Assembly: GCF_014490665.1 (NCBI RefSeq)
Contig: NZ_CP061038.1
Location: forward strand, 930,001 to 994,000
Source: Sphingomonas alpina
Lineage (GTDB): Bacteria; Pseudomonadota; Alphaproteobacteria; Sphingomonadales; Sphingomonadaceae
Length of the DNA stretch: 64,000 nt
Direction: 5' to 3'
The notes beneath the pieces are model-generated. The model did no database searches. It was not told the origin of the DNA and was given only the letters and a program-made list of their open reading frames with translations. Positions 8,248 to 16,777 of this stretch are shown one piece after another. Each line of letters begins with the position of its first letter. Within the stretch, counting starts at the first letter, position 1. The translations under genes were made by a program, and so were the position numbers.

Positions 8248-9657
8248 TCACCCGGTAGTGACCCCGGCGAAATGGAGCGCGATGCCCGCCGCCGACGCGG
8301 CGAGGAGCGTCGGGATCGCACCCGCCTTGAAGCGCAGCATCGCCACGATCGATGCCCCCGACAATAGCAGCGCCCAAAGATCGACGCTGGCGAGCACGGG
8401 GATATCGAAGCGGATCGGCCCGGCCCTGAATGGCTGCACGGCGCTGAAGATGGTGTGAATCGCGAACCAGATCGCCAGGTTGAGGATCACCCCGACCACT
8501 GCGGCGGTGATCGCCGATAGCGCACCCGCGACCGCCGCATTGCCGCGCAGCCGCTCGATGAACGGCGCACCGAGGAAGATCCACAGGAAGCAGGGAATGA
8601 ACGTGACCCAGGTCGCGAGCAGACCGCCGAGCGTGGCCGCGATCAGCGGGGGCAGCATGCCGGGGTCGCGATAGGCGCCCATGAAACCGACGAACTGGAG
8701 CACGATGATCAATGGCCCGGGCGTCGTTTCGGCCATGCCGAGTCCGTCAAGCATCTCGCGAGGCTGGAGCCAGTGATAGGATTGCACGGCTTCCTGCGCG
8801 ACATAAGCGAGGACGGCATAGGCGCCGCCGAACGTGACCATCGCCATGGCCGAAAAGAAGGTCGCGATCTGGCTGAATATATTGTCGGGGCCGAGCCAGA
8901 AGACCAGTACGCCGACCGGAATCAGCCATAGCGCGAGCCATACCGCTGCGGTCCCGATGGCCCGGAGCGGCGGCACTTTGGCGTGCGCCGGCAATTCCTC
9001 CCCAAGCAACGTCTCGGCATCCTCGACCACCTTTCCCCCGGGTGCGCCATGGCCGCCACCGACCCTGAATACGGCCAGGCCAGCGCGCCCGCCGAAATAG
9101 CCGATCAGTCCCGCCGCCAGGACGATGACCGGGAAGGGCATGCCGATGAAGAAGATGAGCAGGAACGCAGCCGCTGCCATCACCAGCATGACGTTGTTCT
9201 TGAGCGCGCGGCTGCTGATCCGGACGACCGCCTGGAGCACAATCGCCAGCACCGCCGCCTTCAGCCCGAAGAACAATGCCGAGACGATGCCGAGCTGTCC
9301 GTAGATCACGTAAATCCAGGAGAGCGTCATGATCGAGACGATGCCGGGCAGGATGAACAGTCCGCCCGCGATGATCCCGCCCCGGGTCTTGTGCATCAGC
9401 CAGCCGATATAGGTGGCGAGCTGCTGCGCTTCGGGACCGGGAAGCAGCATGCAATAGTTCAGCGCATGCAGGAAGCGATGCTCGCCAATCCAGCGCTTCT
9501 CCTCGACCAGCACGCGGTGCATCACCGCGATCTGTCCTGCCGGGCCCCCGAAGGAAAGCGCGGCGATGCGCAGCCATACCCAGAAGGCTTCGCCGACCGA
9601 CACCGCCACAGGCCTTTCCCGCTCAGCCGCGGCGGGCGGCGCCACGGACCCGCTCAC
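8248..9657 (-). CDS. chrA: Chromate efflux transporter ChrA (long-chain CHR)
   Basis: A 469-residue membrane protein made of two homologous CHR halves. The N-terminal half has ALSFGGPAGQIAVMH and LLPGPEAQQLATYIGW; the C-terminal half repeats the pattern as MVTFGGAYAVLAYVA and MAETTPGPLIIVLQF. This duplicated FGG...GP signature is diagnostic for ChrA, which exports chromate from the cytoplasm with the proton-motive force. It follows chrB with a four-base overlap (ATGA), so it is the distal gene of a two-gene chromate operon. No chrR or chrC is nearby. Confidence 0.94.
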   Translation of the reverse strand: MSGSVAPPAAAERERPVAVSVGEAFWVWLRIAALSFGGPAGQIAVMHRVLVEEKRWIGEHRFLHALNYCMLLPGPEAQQLATYIGWLMHKTRGGIIAGGLFILPGIVSIMTLSWIYVIYGQLGIVSALFFGLKAAVLAIVLQAVVRISSRALKNNVMLVMAAAAFLLIFFIGMPFPVIVLAAGLIGYFGGRAGLAVFRVGGGHGAPGGKVVEDAETLLGEELPAHAKVPPLRAIGTAAVWLALWLIPVGVLVFWLGPDNIFSQIATFFSAMAMVTFGGAYAVLAYVAQEAVQSYHWLQPREMLDGLGMAETTPGPLIIVLQFVGFMGAYRDPGMLPPLIAATLGGLLATWVTFIPCFLWIFLGAPFIERLRGNAAVAGALSAITAAVVGVILNLAIWFAIHTIFSAVQPFRAGPIRFDIPVLASVDLWALLLSGASIVAMLRFKAGAIPTLLAASAAGIALHFAGVTTG

Positions 9658-10484
9658 GCGCCTTTCCCGGGCCGGGGTGCCTTGTGCGATGTCCAGTCAT
9701 GCGTCTCGCCGGTCGCATCGCGACACCAGCGATAGAGCGCATCATATAGCGTGAGTCCGGCGTCGAGCTGCTCGAGATCGTCACCGTAGAGGCGCGAGAG
9801 GCCGAGCGAGATGGCGAGCAAACCGGCAGCTTCGGGGGCGAGATCGAGACGGGCGGTATCGGCGCCGCGAACGATCACCGCCAGTCGGGCAAGCCCGTCG
9901 ACATGGTTCAGGCCGAACGCCGTGACCATGACATCGAACGTGCAAAGGTCGCCATCATGCGTCCAGCGCACGCTTGTGTCCTCGACATCGAACGGTGTCG
10001 CGCCCATCCGCGCTGCAACGGCCAGCACTTCGGACGCGGGAACGAACAGGAACATCGCCGCCGGATCGACGAAGCGACGGATCAGCCAGGGGCAGGCGAT
10101 CCGGTCGATCTTGGGCCGCGCGCGCGTCACCCAGAGTGTCCGGCCCGCCGGATCGCGGGCGGGGACGACCGCATCGTCGAGCAGGGGATGCCCCGCATCG
10201 ATCCAGCCCGCCATGCCGCCTTCAAGGATATCGGCGTCGGCGCCGGCCTGACGCAGCCAGGCCGCCGTACCATGGCTGAGCGCGCCGCCATCGCCACAGG
10301 CAACCACGACCGACGCGCCGACCAGGCCGGGCGCCCAGTCGGGGATGTCGGCGAACGAGCGGCGGACCGAGCCGGGGATCAGGCGTTGATCGGCGTCGCT
10401 GCGGATGTCGATAATGGCCGGACCTCGGGGCGTACCGAGAAGTCGGACAAGCTTGTCGGGGGCAATCGTGTGGATCCCGGGCAT
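9654..10484 (-). CDS. chrB: Rhodanese-ChrB fusion, chromate resistance protein
   Basis: 276 residues in two domains. Residues ~5-100 form a rhodanese-like fold with the Cys in VVVACGDGG; the loop lacks the Arg typical of active sulfurtransferases. Residues ~115-272 are the ChrB C-terminal domain, with TLWVTRARPKIDRIACPWLI, the RFVDPAAMFLFVP block, and FDVMVTAFGL followed by LARLAVIVRGAD. ChrB proteins are thought to sense or process chromate and to control chrA. Here the usual N-terminal DNA-binding part is replaced by the rhodanese domain, so a regulatory role is doubtful. It is the first gene of the chrB-chrA operon. Confidence 0.88.
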   Translation of the reverse strand: MPGIHTIAPDKLVRLLGTPRGPAIIDIRSDADQRLIPGSVRRSFADIPDWAPGLVGASVVVACGDGGALSHGTAAWLRQAGADADILEGGMAGWIDAGHPLLDDAVVPARDPAGRTLWVTRARPKIDRIACPWLIRRFVDPAAMFLFVPASEVLAVAARMGATPFDVEDTSVRWTHDGDLCTFDVMVTAFGLNHVDGLARLAVIVRGADTARLDLAPEAAGLLAISLGLSRLYGDDLEQLDAGLTLYDALYRWCRDATGETHDWTSHKAPRPGKGA

Positions 10485-10899
10485 GATGCGTCCTCAAGAT
10501 GGTTGGGACGCGATACTTCAGCCTGTCGCCTCATGGGGAGATCGCATTCCCCATGGGGCCAAATTGTCCGGCGAGCGGACCGCTGTCAAGCCGGCCATTG
10601 ATTGCCGCCAGAATGCCCCCGCATGGCCGATGCCGTACGCCTCAAGGACGGGACGGCTGTGATCATCAGGAGATAGGCCGCTATTTCCTTAGAAAGAAAG
10701 GCGCGGGACTGTGCAGGTCATGCCGGCTTTGCGCCAATCGGCCATCGTGCCGAGGCGTATCGCCGACCCGAAAAGCGACCGTTCCAGCGGCGCGCGTCGA
10801 CCGTTGAAAAAAGTTTGCGGAACCCTGTCGATTTCCGACACGCTGGTTCGTCGTTCCGATGAGACGTCAAAAGGGCGGGCTCAAACCAGGAGACAGACG
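10485..10899. promoter_or_regulatory. Divergent intergenic region with an 8-bp inverted repeat upstream of chrB
   Basis: 415 bp without a convincing gene, between divergent chrB and the YciI-like gene. An inverted repeat CATGGGGA-N8-TCCCCATG (10532-10555) lies 48-71 bp upstream of the chrB start and is a candidate operator. The rest shows no clear promoter or RNA. Inference only. Confidence 0.35.
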
Positions 10900-11334
10900 A
10901 TGCGTGTGATGGTGTTCGTGAAAACCACCGGGGACAGCGAAAACGGCATGGCGCCCACGCCCGAGGCGCTCGAGGCGTTCGCGGCGATGGACGCGTTCAC
11001 CGAGGAGCTGGTCAAGGCCGGCGTGTTCGTGGCCGGCGCCGGTCTCAAACCCGGCGCGCAGAGCAAGCGCATCCTCTACAACGGTCCCGACCGCACGGTC
11101 ATCGACGGGCCGTTCGCCGAGACCCGCGAGCTGGTCGCCGGCTTCTCGATCTGGGAGGTCCGGGACATGGACGAGGCCGTGGCCTGGGCCAGGCGCTGCC
11201 CCAATCCGGCCGCGGGCCAGAGCGAGGTCGAGATCCGGCCGTTCTTCGAGGCAGCGGACCTGGCCGGGTTCGTATCACCCGAGGAACTCGCCGCGCCGCG
11301 CGACGGGGAACGGGGAAAGCTGGGTGTCGCCTGA
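10900..11334 (+). CDS. YciI-like (YCII/DGPF domain) protein
   Basis: 144 residues, ATG at 10900 after an AGGAGA ribosome site. The frame is open upstream but lacks homology there. The alpha/beta ferredoxin-like fold is suggested by RVMVFVKTTGDSE and the signature DGPFAETRELVAGFSIWEV, with a further VEIRPFFE strand. Members of this family are small dehydratase or decarboxylase-like enzymes, or are fused to sigma factors; the exact reaction is unknown. It is followed after 51 bp by a GST-like gene on the same strand, and the two are probably co-transcribed. Confidence 0.88.
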   Translation: MRVMVFVKTTGDSENGMAPTPEALEAFAAMDAFTEELVKAGVFVAGAGLKPGAQSKRILYNGPDRTVIDGPFAETRELVAGFSIWEVRDMDEAVAWARRCPNPAAGQSEVEIRPFFEAADLAGFVSPEELAAPRDGERGKLGVA

Positions 11335-11385
11335 TTGGCGCAATGCCGACTTTTCGATGTTTCATGCCACCATTGGAGTTCGACC

Positions 11386-12039
11386 ATGACGATTACCATC
11401 ACCGCCTTTGAACGATCGCCCGACGGCGGCAAGGGGCTGGCGCGCGACACGCGCGTTCGCTGGGCGCTCGAGGAAACGAACCAGCCTTACGACGTCCGCC
11501 TCGTGTCCTTCGCCGCGATGAAGGAACCTGCACATCTGGCACTTCATCCCTTCGGCCAGATACCGACTTATGAGGAAGGCGATCTCGCGCTGTTCGAAAC
11601 GGGCGCGATCGTGTTCCATATCGCGCAGCAGCATGCCTGCCTGCTGCCGGAGGATCCCGCTGCCCGCGCGCGCGCGACGACATGGATGTTCGCCGCTCTC
11701 AACACGGTGGAGCCGCCGATCCTCGACCTCACGATCGCCAGGATCGTCGAGGCCGACAAACCCTGGAGCCAGGCGCGCCTGCCGCTGGTCGCCGAGCGTA
11801 TCCGCACCCGGCTGAACCAGCTTTCGGCCCGCCTGGGCGATGCCGACTGGCTCGACGGCGCGTTCAGCGCAGCCGACCTGCTGATGGTGTCGGTCCTGCT
11901 CCGATTGAGAATGTCGGGCATTCTGGACGAGTATCCGACCCTGGCGGCCTATGTCGCCCGCGGCGAGGCGCGTCCCGCCTACCAGCGGGCGTTTGGCGCA
12001 CAACTGACCGTCAACGCCGCCGCGCCCATGGCGGGCTGA
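11386..12039 (+). CDS. Glutathione S-transferase family protein
   Basis: 217 residues, ATG at 11386 with GGAG upstream. The thioredoxin-like N-terminal domain carries RVRWALEETNQPYDVRLV, then HPFGQIPTYEEGDLALFETGAI (cis-Pro and the ETGAI block that binds the glutathione gamma-glutamyl group). The helical C-terminal domain ends with the N-capping DWLDGAFSAADLLMVSVLLR block. It probably conjugates or reduces electrophiles with glutathione. The neighbouring YciI-like gene may act in the same process. Confidence 0.9.
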   Translation: MTITITAFERSPDGGKGLARDTRVRWALEETNQPYDVRLVSFAAMKEPAHLALHPFGQIPTYEEGDLALFETGAIVFHIAQQHACLLPEDPAARARATTWMFAALNTVEPPILDLTIARIVEADKPWSQARLPLVAERIRTRLNQLSARLGDADWLDGAFSAADLLMVSVLLRLRMSGILDEYPTLAAYVARGEARPAYQRAFGAQLTVNAAAPMAG

Positions 12040-12214
12040 CGAGAGCGACCGCCGGCGGGCCGCAAGCGAGGGCAGGCGTGGAGCCTTTCGCGCGGCAGGA
12101 TGACGGCGCCGGGGTCTTGTCGCTCAAGAGCGGCGAGCCCCGGCATCGTGTGGTTCAGCGTGACCGGCCTGGCGGAAAGCCGGTTCGCTGCGCGCGGCGA
12201 CATCCGCCCCCGCG

Positions 12215-12742
12215 TCACCCGGCCCCCGCAAGGGCAGCGCGCGCCGCACGCAGCACCGCGCGCTTCGCGGCGAAGCTGGGGGCCGGCCCCTGTGCGGGAG
12301 ACGTCTCGCTCAACATGCGCGAGGCCACTTTCTTGAGTTCATCAGGATTTGGCGGCCGCGCCTCGCAGATGCACCCGGCGAGTGCCGGATAGCGCCGGAA
12401 CGTCAGGGAAGCGGCGGGGAGGTGGTCGATCGGCCTGGCCTCGGGCTGCCCGGCCGGCCCATCGCGAGCCGGATCGAGCCGATGCGCGCGCCAGGCCAGC
12501 CCTTCCCGACAAAAGGGCACAACCGCCAGACTCGCGAAGATCACGGTCATGACCAGAAATTCGCTGTTCGGCAGCCGGCCGGCCAGGGCCAGAGCCGCGG
12601 GGACCAGCACGAACGGCGGTCCCCATTCGGGGTGGTTCACCAACCTGAAGCCGGACCAGAGCAGCCAGCAGCAGAAGAAGCCGGCCACCATGCTGCCGAG
12701 TATCAGCCCAATCGAGTCAAGAATGATCAGGATCACGTGCAC
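12215..12742 (-). CDS. Hypothetical membrane protein under MarR-operator control
   Basis: About 175 residues. An ATG start at 12793 is possible on paper but lies inside a 31-bp operator palindrome. A GTG at 12742 (VHVILIILDSIGLIL) preceded by GAGAGGAG at good spacing is much better. Hydrophobic segments: ILIILDSIGLILGSMVAGFF, FVLVPAALALAG and FLVMTVIFASLAVVPF, then a ~90-residue Pro/Arg/Ala-rich soluble tail. No family recognised. It is divergent from, or downstream of, the MarR gene through the shared operator, so it is likely part of the same regulon as the ClC gene. Confidence 0.6.
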   Translation of the reverse strand: MHVILIILDSIGLILGSMVAGFFCCWLLWSGFRLVNHPEWGPPFVLVPAALALAGRLPNSEFLVMTVIFASLAVVPFCREGLAWRAHRLDPARDGPAGQPEARPIDHLPAASLTFRRYPALAGCICEARPPNPDELKKVASRMLSETSPAQGPAPSFAAKRAVLRAARAALAGAG

Positions 12743-12760
12743 GGCACCGACTCCTCTCAA

Positions 12761-12791
12761 GCCATATATATCGTAATACGATATATATGGC
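12761..12791. promoter_or_regulatory. Perfect 15-bp inverted repeat, MarR operator candidate 1
   Basis: Arms GCCATATATATCGTA (12761-12775) and its exact reverse complement (12777-12791) around a single A. It overlaps the region just upstream of the GTG start at 12742. The core TATATCG-N5-CGATATA also occurs at 13244-13262, on the other side of the marR gene. The A+T-rich core stands out sharply from the GC-rich surroundings. Confidence 0.8.
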
Positions 12792-12812
12792 AATCAGCCA
12801 GGTGCCTGGCGA

Positions 12813-13223
12813 TCAGACGAACGTGTCGAGCAAAGTCTTCAGCAAAGGCCGCAGCCGAACGATTTCCTCGCGGTGGATGGTCGACAGATGTTCCAGCAAT
12901 TCCCGCGCTTTCGGCGTCAGTTCGACCACCGCCTGACGCCCGTCGACCGGTGACGGCTTCCTCGCCACGAACCCCAGTGCCTCCAGCCGAACGACAAGAC
13001 CCGACGCACTGTGCGGCTTCAGGATCAGGCGCTCCGCAACATGACCGACAGTGACCGGCTTCGTGCCGGCACCGCGGATCGCGAGCAGCACCTGATGTTG
13101 CTGCGGCGTGAGACCATATTCGGCGACCCGGACCTCGCTGAACGCCTGGAATGCGCGGAGCGCGTGGCGGAAATCCGCGAGCGCGGCATAATCGGCATCC
13201 GTCAGTTCTTCCATGTCCGGCAT
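12813..13223 (-). CDS. MarR-family transcriptional regulator
   Basis: 136 residues. The winged-helix core reads LTPQQHQVLLAIRGAG, then VGHVAERLILKPHSASGLVVRLEALGFVARK, with the wing SPVDGRQAVVELTPKAREL. MarR dimers bind 15-20 bp palindromes and release DNA on ligand binding or oxidation; there is no Cys here, so ligand or anion sensing is more likely. The gene is bracketed by two matching palindromes (12761-12791 and 13244-13262). The regulator probably represses itself, the small membrane gene to its left and the divergent ClC gene to its right. Confidence 0.92.
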   Translation of the reverse strand: MPDMEELTDADYAALADFRHALRAFQAFSEVRVAEYGLTPQQHQVLLAIRGAGTKPVTVGHVAERLILKPHSASGLVVRLEALGFVARKPSPVDGRQAVVELTPKARELLEHLSTIHREEIVRLRPLLKTLLDTFV

Positions 13224-13243
13224 TCTTCATCTCGCAATTGAAC

Positions 13244-13262
13244 TATATCGCATTACGATATA
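13244..13262. promoter_or_regulatory. Inverted repeat, MarR operator candidate 2
   Basis: TATATCG (13244-13250) and CGATATA (13256-13262) separated by CATTA. This matches the core of the site at 12761-12791 at 17 of 19 positions. It lies between the divergent starts of marR (13223) and the ClC gene (13291), a natural place for repression of both. Confidence 0.75.
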
Positions 13263-13290
13263 ACTGGCCGCCAAACCACCGGACGACACC

Positions 13291-15054
13291 ATGGCCGCGC
13301 CACTGATCAGCAAGACCCACGCCCGTCAATTACGCGATCACAGCGCGGATTGGCGAATGATGATCCTCGCCGCGGCCGGGCTGGTCATCGGCGCGGCGGC
13401 GGCATGCGCGGCATGGGTACTGCTGAAACTGATCGCGCTGGCCACCAATTTTTTCTGGTTCGGTCGCCTGTCCGTCGCAAGCGTCGATCCGATCGATGCC
13501 CATGTCGGTCTTGCGGTCGTCGTCATCCCGGTGATCGGCGGCCTGATGATCGGACTGATGGCCCGGTTCGGCTCCGACAAGATCAAGGGCCATGGCATCC
13601 CCGAGGCGATCGAGGCGATCCTGTACGGCGAGAGCCGGTTGTCGTTGAAGGTGGCGATCCTGAAACCCTTGTCTTCCGCGATTTCGATCGGCAGCGGCGG
13701 GCCATTCGGTGCGGAAGGACCGATCATCATGACCGGGGGCGCGATCGGTTCATTGTTCGCGCAATGCTTCAGGCTGAGTGCCGCCGAACGCAAGACCCTG
13801 CTCGTGGCCGGGGCCGCCGCGGGGATGACCGGCATTTTCGGTACGCCCCTGGCCGCCATTCTGCTGGCGATCGAAGTCCTGTTGTTCGAATGGAAGCCGC
13901 GCAGCTTCGTGCCGGTGGTCATCGCCGTGCTGACCTCGCTGGGTGTGCGTCCGTTTCTGCTGGGGGCGGGGCCATTGTTCCCGTTCATCGCCGCGCCCAT
14001 GCCGGTGTGGTGGCAGACCGGGGGACTTTCTCTCGGCCTCGGCGTGATCCTGGGTGTCGAGGCCGCATTGCTGTCATGGCTCCTCTACCGGGCCGAAGAT
14101 CTTTTCCACCGCCTGCCGGTCCATTGGATGTGGTGGCCGGCGATCGGCGGCGTGGTTGTCGGATTGGGCGGGCTGATCGACGCGCATGTGCTCGGTGCCG
14201 GCTATTCGAACATTCAGGCATTGCTCGACGGTTCGCTGACCGCTCGCATCGTGCTGGCGCTGTTGGTGGTCAAGGCGACCGTCTGGCTGGTGGCGCTGGG
14301 ATCGGGAACCTCGGGCGGCGTGCTGGCACCGTTACTGATCCTTGGCGGCGCCCTTGGAGCATTGGTCGGCCAGTTCCTGCCGGGGCCGATCGGCTTCTGG
14401 GCGCTGGTCGGCATGGCCGGGATCATGAGCGGGGCGATGCGTGCGCCGCTGACCGGCGCGATCTTCGCGGTCGAAGTGACCGGGCATTTCGATGCCCTGC
14501 CGTCGACGATCGCGGCATCGGCCGGCGCCTATGCGATCAGCGTGCTGATCATGCGGCGCTCGATCCTGACCGAGAAGATCGCCCGCCGCGGCCGCCATAT
14601 CCTGCAGGAATACACGGTCGATCCGCTGGAGTTCCTGCAAGCGGCGCAAGTAATGACCGCCGGTCCGGACACGCTGCCCGGCGACATGTCGATCCGCGAG
14701 GCGGTCGGCTATTTCACCGAAACCGCCACCCATCGCAGCTATCCGGTGGTCGACCGCGATGGCCGGCTGCTCGCAATGGTGTCGCGCTCCGACGCCTTGC
14801 GCTGGCAGGTCGACGGCGATTTGCGTGAAACGTCGCTGGTCGAGGCGCTGTCCGACGCATCGCAACCCTTCGCCTATCCGGATTCGCCAATCGGTGAGGT
14901 CGCCGATCTCATGGTCGAAACGGGGATTGGCCGGATTCCCATCGTCAATGCCGAGACGAGCCGGGTGGTGGGCATATTGTCGCGCCACGACCTGCTGAAA
15001 GCGCGAAGCACCGGGAGGCGTGCCGAGCAGGATCGGCATCGCGGCGGCGCATGA
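13291..15054 (+). CDS. ClC-family chloride channel/antiporter with CBS pair
   Basis: 587 residues. The ClC membrane part (~20-430) includes GSGGPFGAEGPIIMTGGAIGS, which carries the gating Glu in GAEGP; many ClC proteins have K or R before that Glu. It is followed by GSGTSGGVLAPLLILGGALG. Residues ~450-580 form two CBS domains (MTAGPDTLPGDMSIREAV...YPVVDRDGRLLAMVSRSD and FAYPDSPIGEVADLM...IPIVNAETSRVVGILSRHD), which usually bind nucleotides. It probably exchanges or conducts Cl- or other anions across the inner membrane. The MarR operator at 13244-13262 lies 29 bp upstream of the start. It is not clear whether it is a channel or a proton-coupled antiporter. Confidence 0.9.
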   Translation: MAAPLISKTHARQLRDHSADWRMMILAAAGLVIGAAAACAAWVLLKLIALATNFFWFGRLSVASVDPIDAHVGLAVVVIPVIGGLMIGLMARFGSDKIKGHGIPEAIEAILYGESRLSLKVAILKPLSSAISIGSGGPFGAEGPIIMTGGAIGSLFAQCFRLSAAERKTLLVAGAAAGMTGIFGTPLAAILLAIEVLLFEWKPRSFVPVVIAVLTSLGVRPFLLGAGPLFPFIAAPMPVWWQTGGLSLGLGVILGVEAALLSWLLYRAEDLFHRLPVHWMWWPAIGGVVVGLGGLIDAHVLGAGYSNIQALLDGSLTARIVLALLVVKATVWLVALGSGTSGGVLAPLLILGGALGALVGQFLPGPIGFWALVGMAGIMSGAMRAPLTGAIFAVEVTGHFDALPSTIAASAGAYAISVLIMRRSILTEKIARRGRHILQEYTVDPLEFLQAAQVMTAGPDTLPGDMSIREAVGYFTETATHRSYPVVDRDGRLLAMVSRSDALRWQVDGDLRETSLVEALSDASQPFAYPDSPIGEVADLMVETGIGRIPIVNAETSRVVGILSRHDLLKARSTGRRAEQDRHRGGA

Positions 15055-15161
15055 GCGGGGCAACGGGGCGCGCGCAACAGCCCCGGCTTCGAGATGCGGA
15101 GCGTAGGGGATTACAGGTGCCTTACCGTAATTCCCGGCAGCGGGCTGCCTGAGCGGCCGGA

Positions 15162-15431
15162 TCAATCAGCGCGATGCGAAGCGATCGTCGCGTTGCGCGA
15201 GTCTGCGTCATGGCCGCTCTTGTCGCTGTAAAAGGCGAGGGCGAACAATCCGCAGCCAAGCGTGACCGAGCCGAACACTCCGGCGGCGGTTGCCGTCACG
15301 ACCACGATCGTCATGGGCAGGAAAAGCGACGTATACCAGAGCGCCCCGGCGACCATCACGATCGCCGATGCGAGGATGAGGACCATGGTCCGCTTCAGGT
15401 CGCGGCGGGCGGTCGTTTCGCGGTTTTTCAT
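15162..15431 (-). CDS. Small hypothetical membrane protein
   Basis: About 89 residues from ATG 15431 (MKNRETTARRDLKRT); an ATG at 15467 would add 12. Two hydrophobic segments: VLILASAIVMVAGALWYTSL and MTIVVVTATAAGVFGSVTLG, then a polar tail. The basic N-terminus suggests the N-in orientation. It resembles small membrane proteins common in sphingomonads, but I cannot name a family. It stands alone downstream of the convergent ClC gene. Confidence 0.6.
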   Translation of the reverse strand: MKNRETTARRDLKRTMVLILASAIVMVAGALWYTSLFLPMTIVVVTATAAGVFGSVTLGCGLFALAFYSDKSGHDADSRNATIASHRAD

Positions 15432-15511
15432 GGAGACGAGATAGCCGGTCGGCATGCGAACCGCCATTGGACATAATGTCCCATCGCATGCCGTCGGCTT
15501 GGCGTGACCGG

Positions 15512-15907
15512 CTAGCCCTCCGGCGCTTCACGTGTGATCGAGCCGTCGGTGCCGGGTTGGAAGAAGCTGATCCCGGTGGCCCCGGGACGGCCGACCGCGA
15601 CGAGATAAAGTTGTCCGTCGGCCAGCGGAGCGGCCGAACCGCGCTGGGTAAAGCCGGCTGGCACCCTGGCATATTGGAAATGGCTGACGCAGGTCGTCCG
15701 ATCGGCTGAATCGATCAGCCAGACGGGGTTCTTGCGGTCGCTGACCGCATATACCGTCAGCCGATCGATACAGGGCGGCCGGGTCGCGGGAACCGAGAAT
15801 TCGACTAACCCCTGGCGGGACGTTACCGCCACGGCGATGTCGGACTGACACCCGGTTAGCGGCGCGGCTGCGCAGAGCAGAAGAGCGGCAAGGCCAGCGC
15901 GCGTCAT
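15512..15907 (-). CDS. Putative lipoprotein
   Basis: 131 residues. A short signal sequence ends in the lipobox LTGC, so the mature protein starts at the Cys near residue 20 and should be lipid-anchored. The remainder is a small beta-rich domain with two further Cys (PPCIDRL and TTCVSHF) that may form a disulfide. No family recognised. It lies 4 bp downstream of the metallopeptidase-like gene, so the two form an operon and may work together in the envelope. Confidence 0.75.
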   Translation of the reverse strand: MTRAGLAALLLCAAAPLTGCQSDIAVAVTSRQGLVEFSVPATRPPCIDRLTVYAVSDRKNPVWLIDSADRTTCVSHFQYARVPAGFTQRGSAAPLADGQLYLVAVGRPGATGISFFQPGTDGSITREAPEG

Positions 15908-15911
15908 CGTT

Positions 15912-16664
15912 TCATTGTCCGAGGATCCCGGTCCCGCGCAGCTTGGTGCGAAGCTGCTGGATCAGCGCCGGGGTCCGGCTCCCGGGCGGCAGCGCCATTT
16001 GCCGGCCATAGTCCCCGACCATCGCCGCCTGACCCTCCAGCATCTCGTCGTCATAATTGCGGGTGCGCGAGCCATAATCGTACATCTTGTTCGCGTCATA
16101 GCCGCTCTGGTGGAATTCGCGGGCGTACCGCGCGCCGAATGCCGTGAAGCCGAGCCGCGTATATTGGATGACATGGGTATATTCGTGGAGCAGCATCTCC
16201 ACCCCTTCCGGATTGGACGACAAGTCGCTGCCGCCGCGCGCGCGATAGACCTCCGGCTTCATATAGATCGTATTGCCGATGGTGATCGCGGGGTTGCCGT
16301 TGCGAAACGCCGCCGCGGCTGCCGGCTGATTGCCCGCGCCGGGCACGATGCGGACCTGGCCGGGCGACACCGGCTGTGCGCCGAATGCCTGGTTGACCAG
16401 TACAACCTCATTCGGCGCGAGCGGCCGGGCAGAGGGGCCGCGGCCGGCATCGGCGACGGTGTTTGCGACGCCATGCGGCATCCGGCCCAGCACCGACGTC
16501 ACATAGTCGATGGTGTCGGACACGTCCCGCATCCGGCGGCGTACGGCCCGGCCCGCGGCCTGTTGTACCTCGGTGATCGCGCGGTCGAGTGCGCGCGCCG
16601 CGGCGCGGCTCAGATAGCGGCGGACGCCGTCAAATGGGTCGGGGAAATCAGGGGGCATCGCCAT
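15912..16664 (-). CDS. HExxH metallopeptidase-like protein (DUF4157/Vgr-related type)
   Basis: 250 residues, no signal peptide. The N-terminal ~85 residues are helical (ARALDRAITEVQQAAGRAVR). A globular domain then has PLAPNEVVLVNQAFG, VRIVPGAGNQPAAAAAF, ITIGNTIYMKPEVY and LLHEYTHVIQYTRLG, with the zinc-binding HExxH. A later DDEMLEGQAA may supply the third ligand. This layout matches DUF4157-type domains found in proteins linked to contractile injection systems and in sphingomonad proteins named Vgr-related. No secretion-system gene is nearby. It is followed 4 bp later by the lipoprotein gene. Confidence 0.75.
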   Translation of the reverse strand: MAMPPDFPDPFDGVRRYLSRAAARALDRAITEVQQAAGRAVRRRMRDVSDTIDYVTSVLGRMPHGVANTVADAGRGPSARPLAPNEVVLVNQAFGAQPVSPGQVRIVPGAGNQPAAAAAFRNGNPAITIGNTIYMKPEVYRARGGSDLSSNPEGVEMLLHEYTHVIQYTRLGFTAFGARYAREFHQSGYDANKMYDYGSRTRNYDDEMLEGQAAMVGDYGRQMALPPGSRTPALIQQLRTKLRGTGILGQ

Positions 16665-16777
16665 TCTCCCGTTAGCATTGCGAGGCTAACGCGCGATGTC
16701 GCAGATTGGAACCCCAAGGAAATGCGCGCGACAGGGAGGAGCGGCAATTGCGCTGGGAGCTATGCGGCATTGCGGAT

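Noticed and set aside
12743..12793. N-terminal extension MPYISYYDIYG of the 12215 gene
   Set aside because: It is the translation of the 31-bp operator palindrome; the GTG at 12742 has a better ribosome site.
15912..16664. Type VI secretion or contractile injection locus
   Set aside because: A single DUF4157-like gene without sheath, tube, baseplate or ATPase genes.
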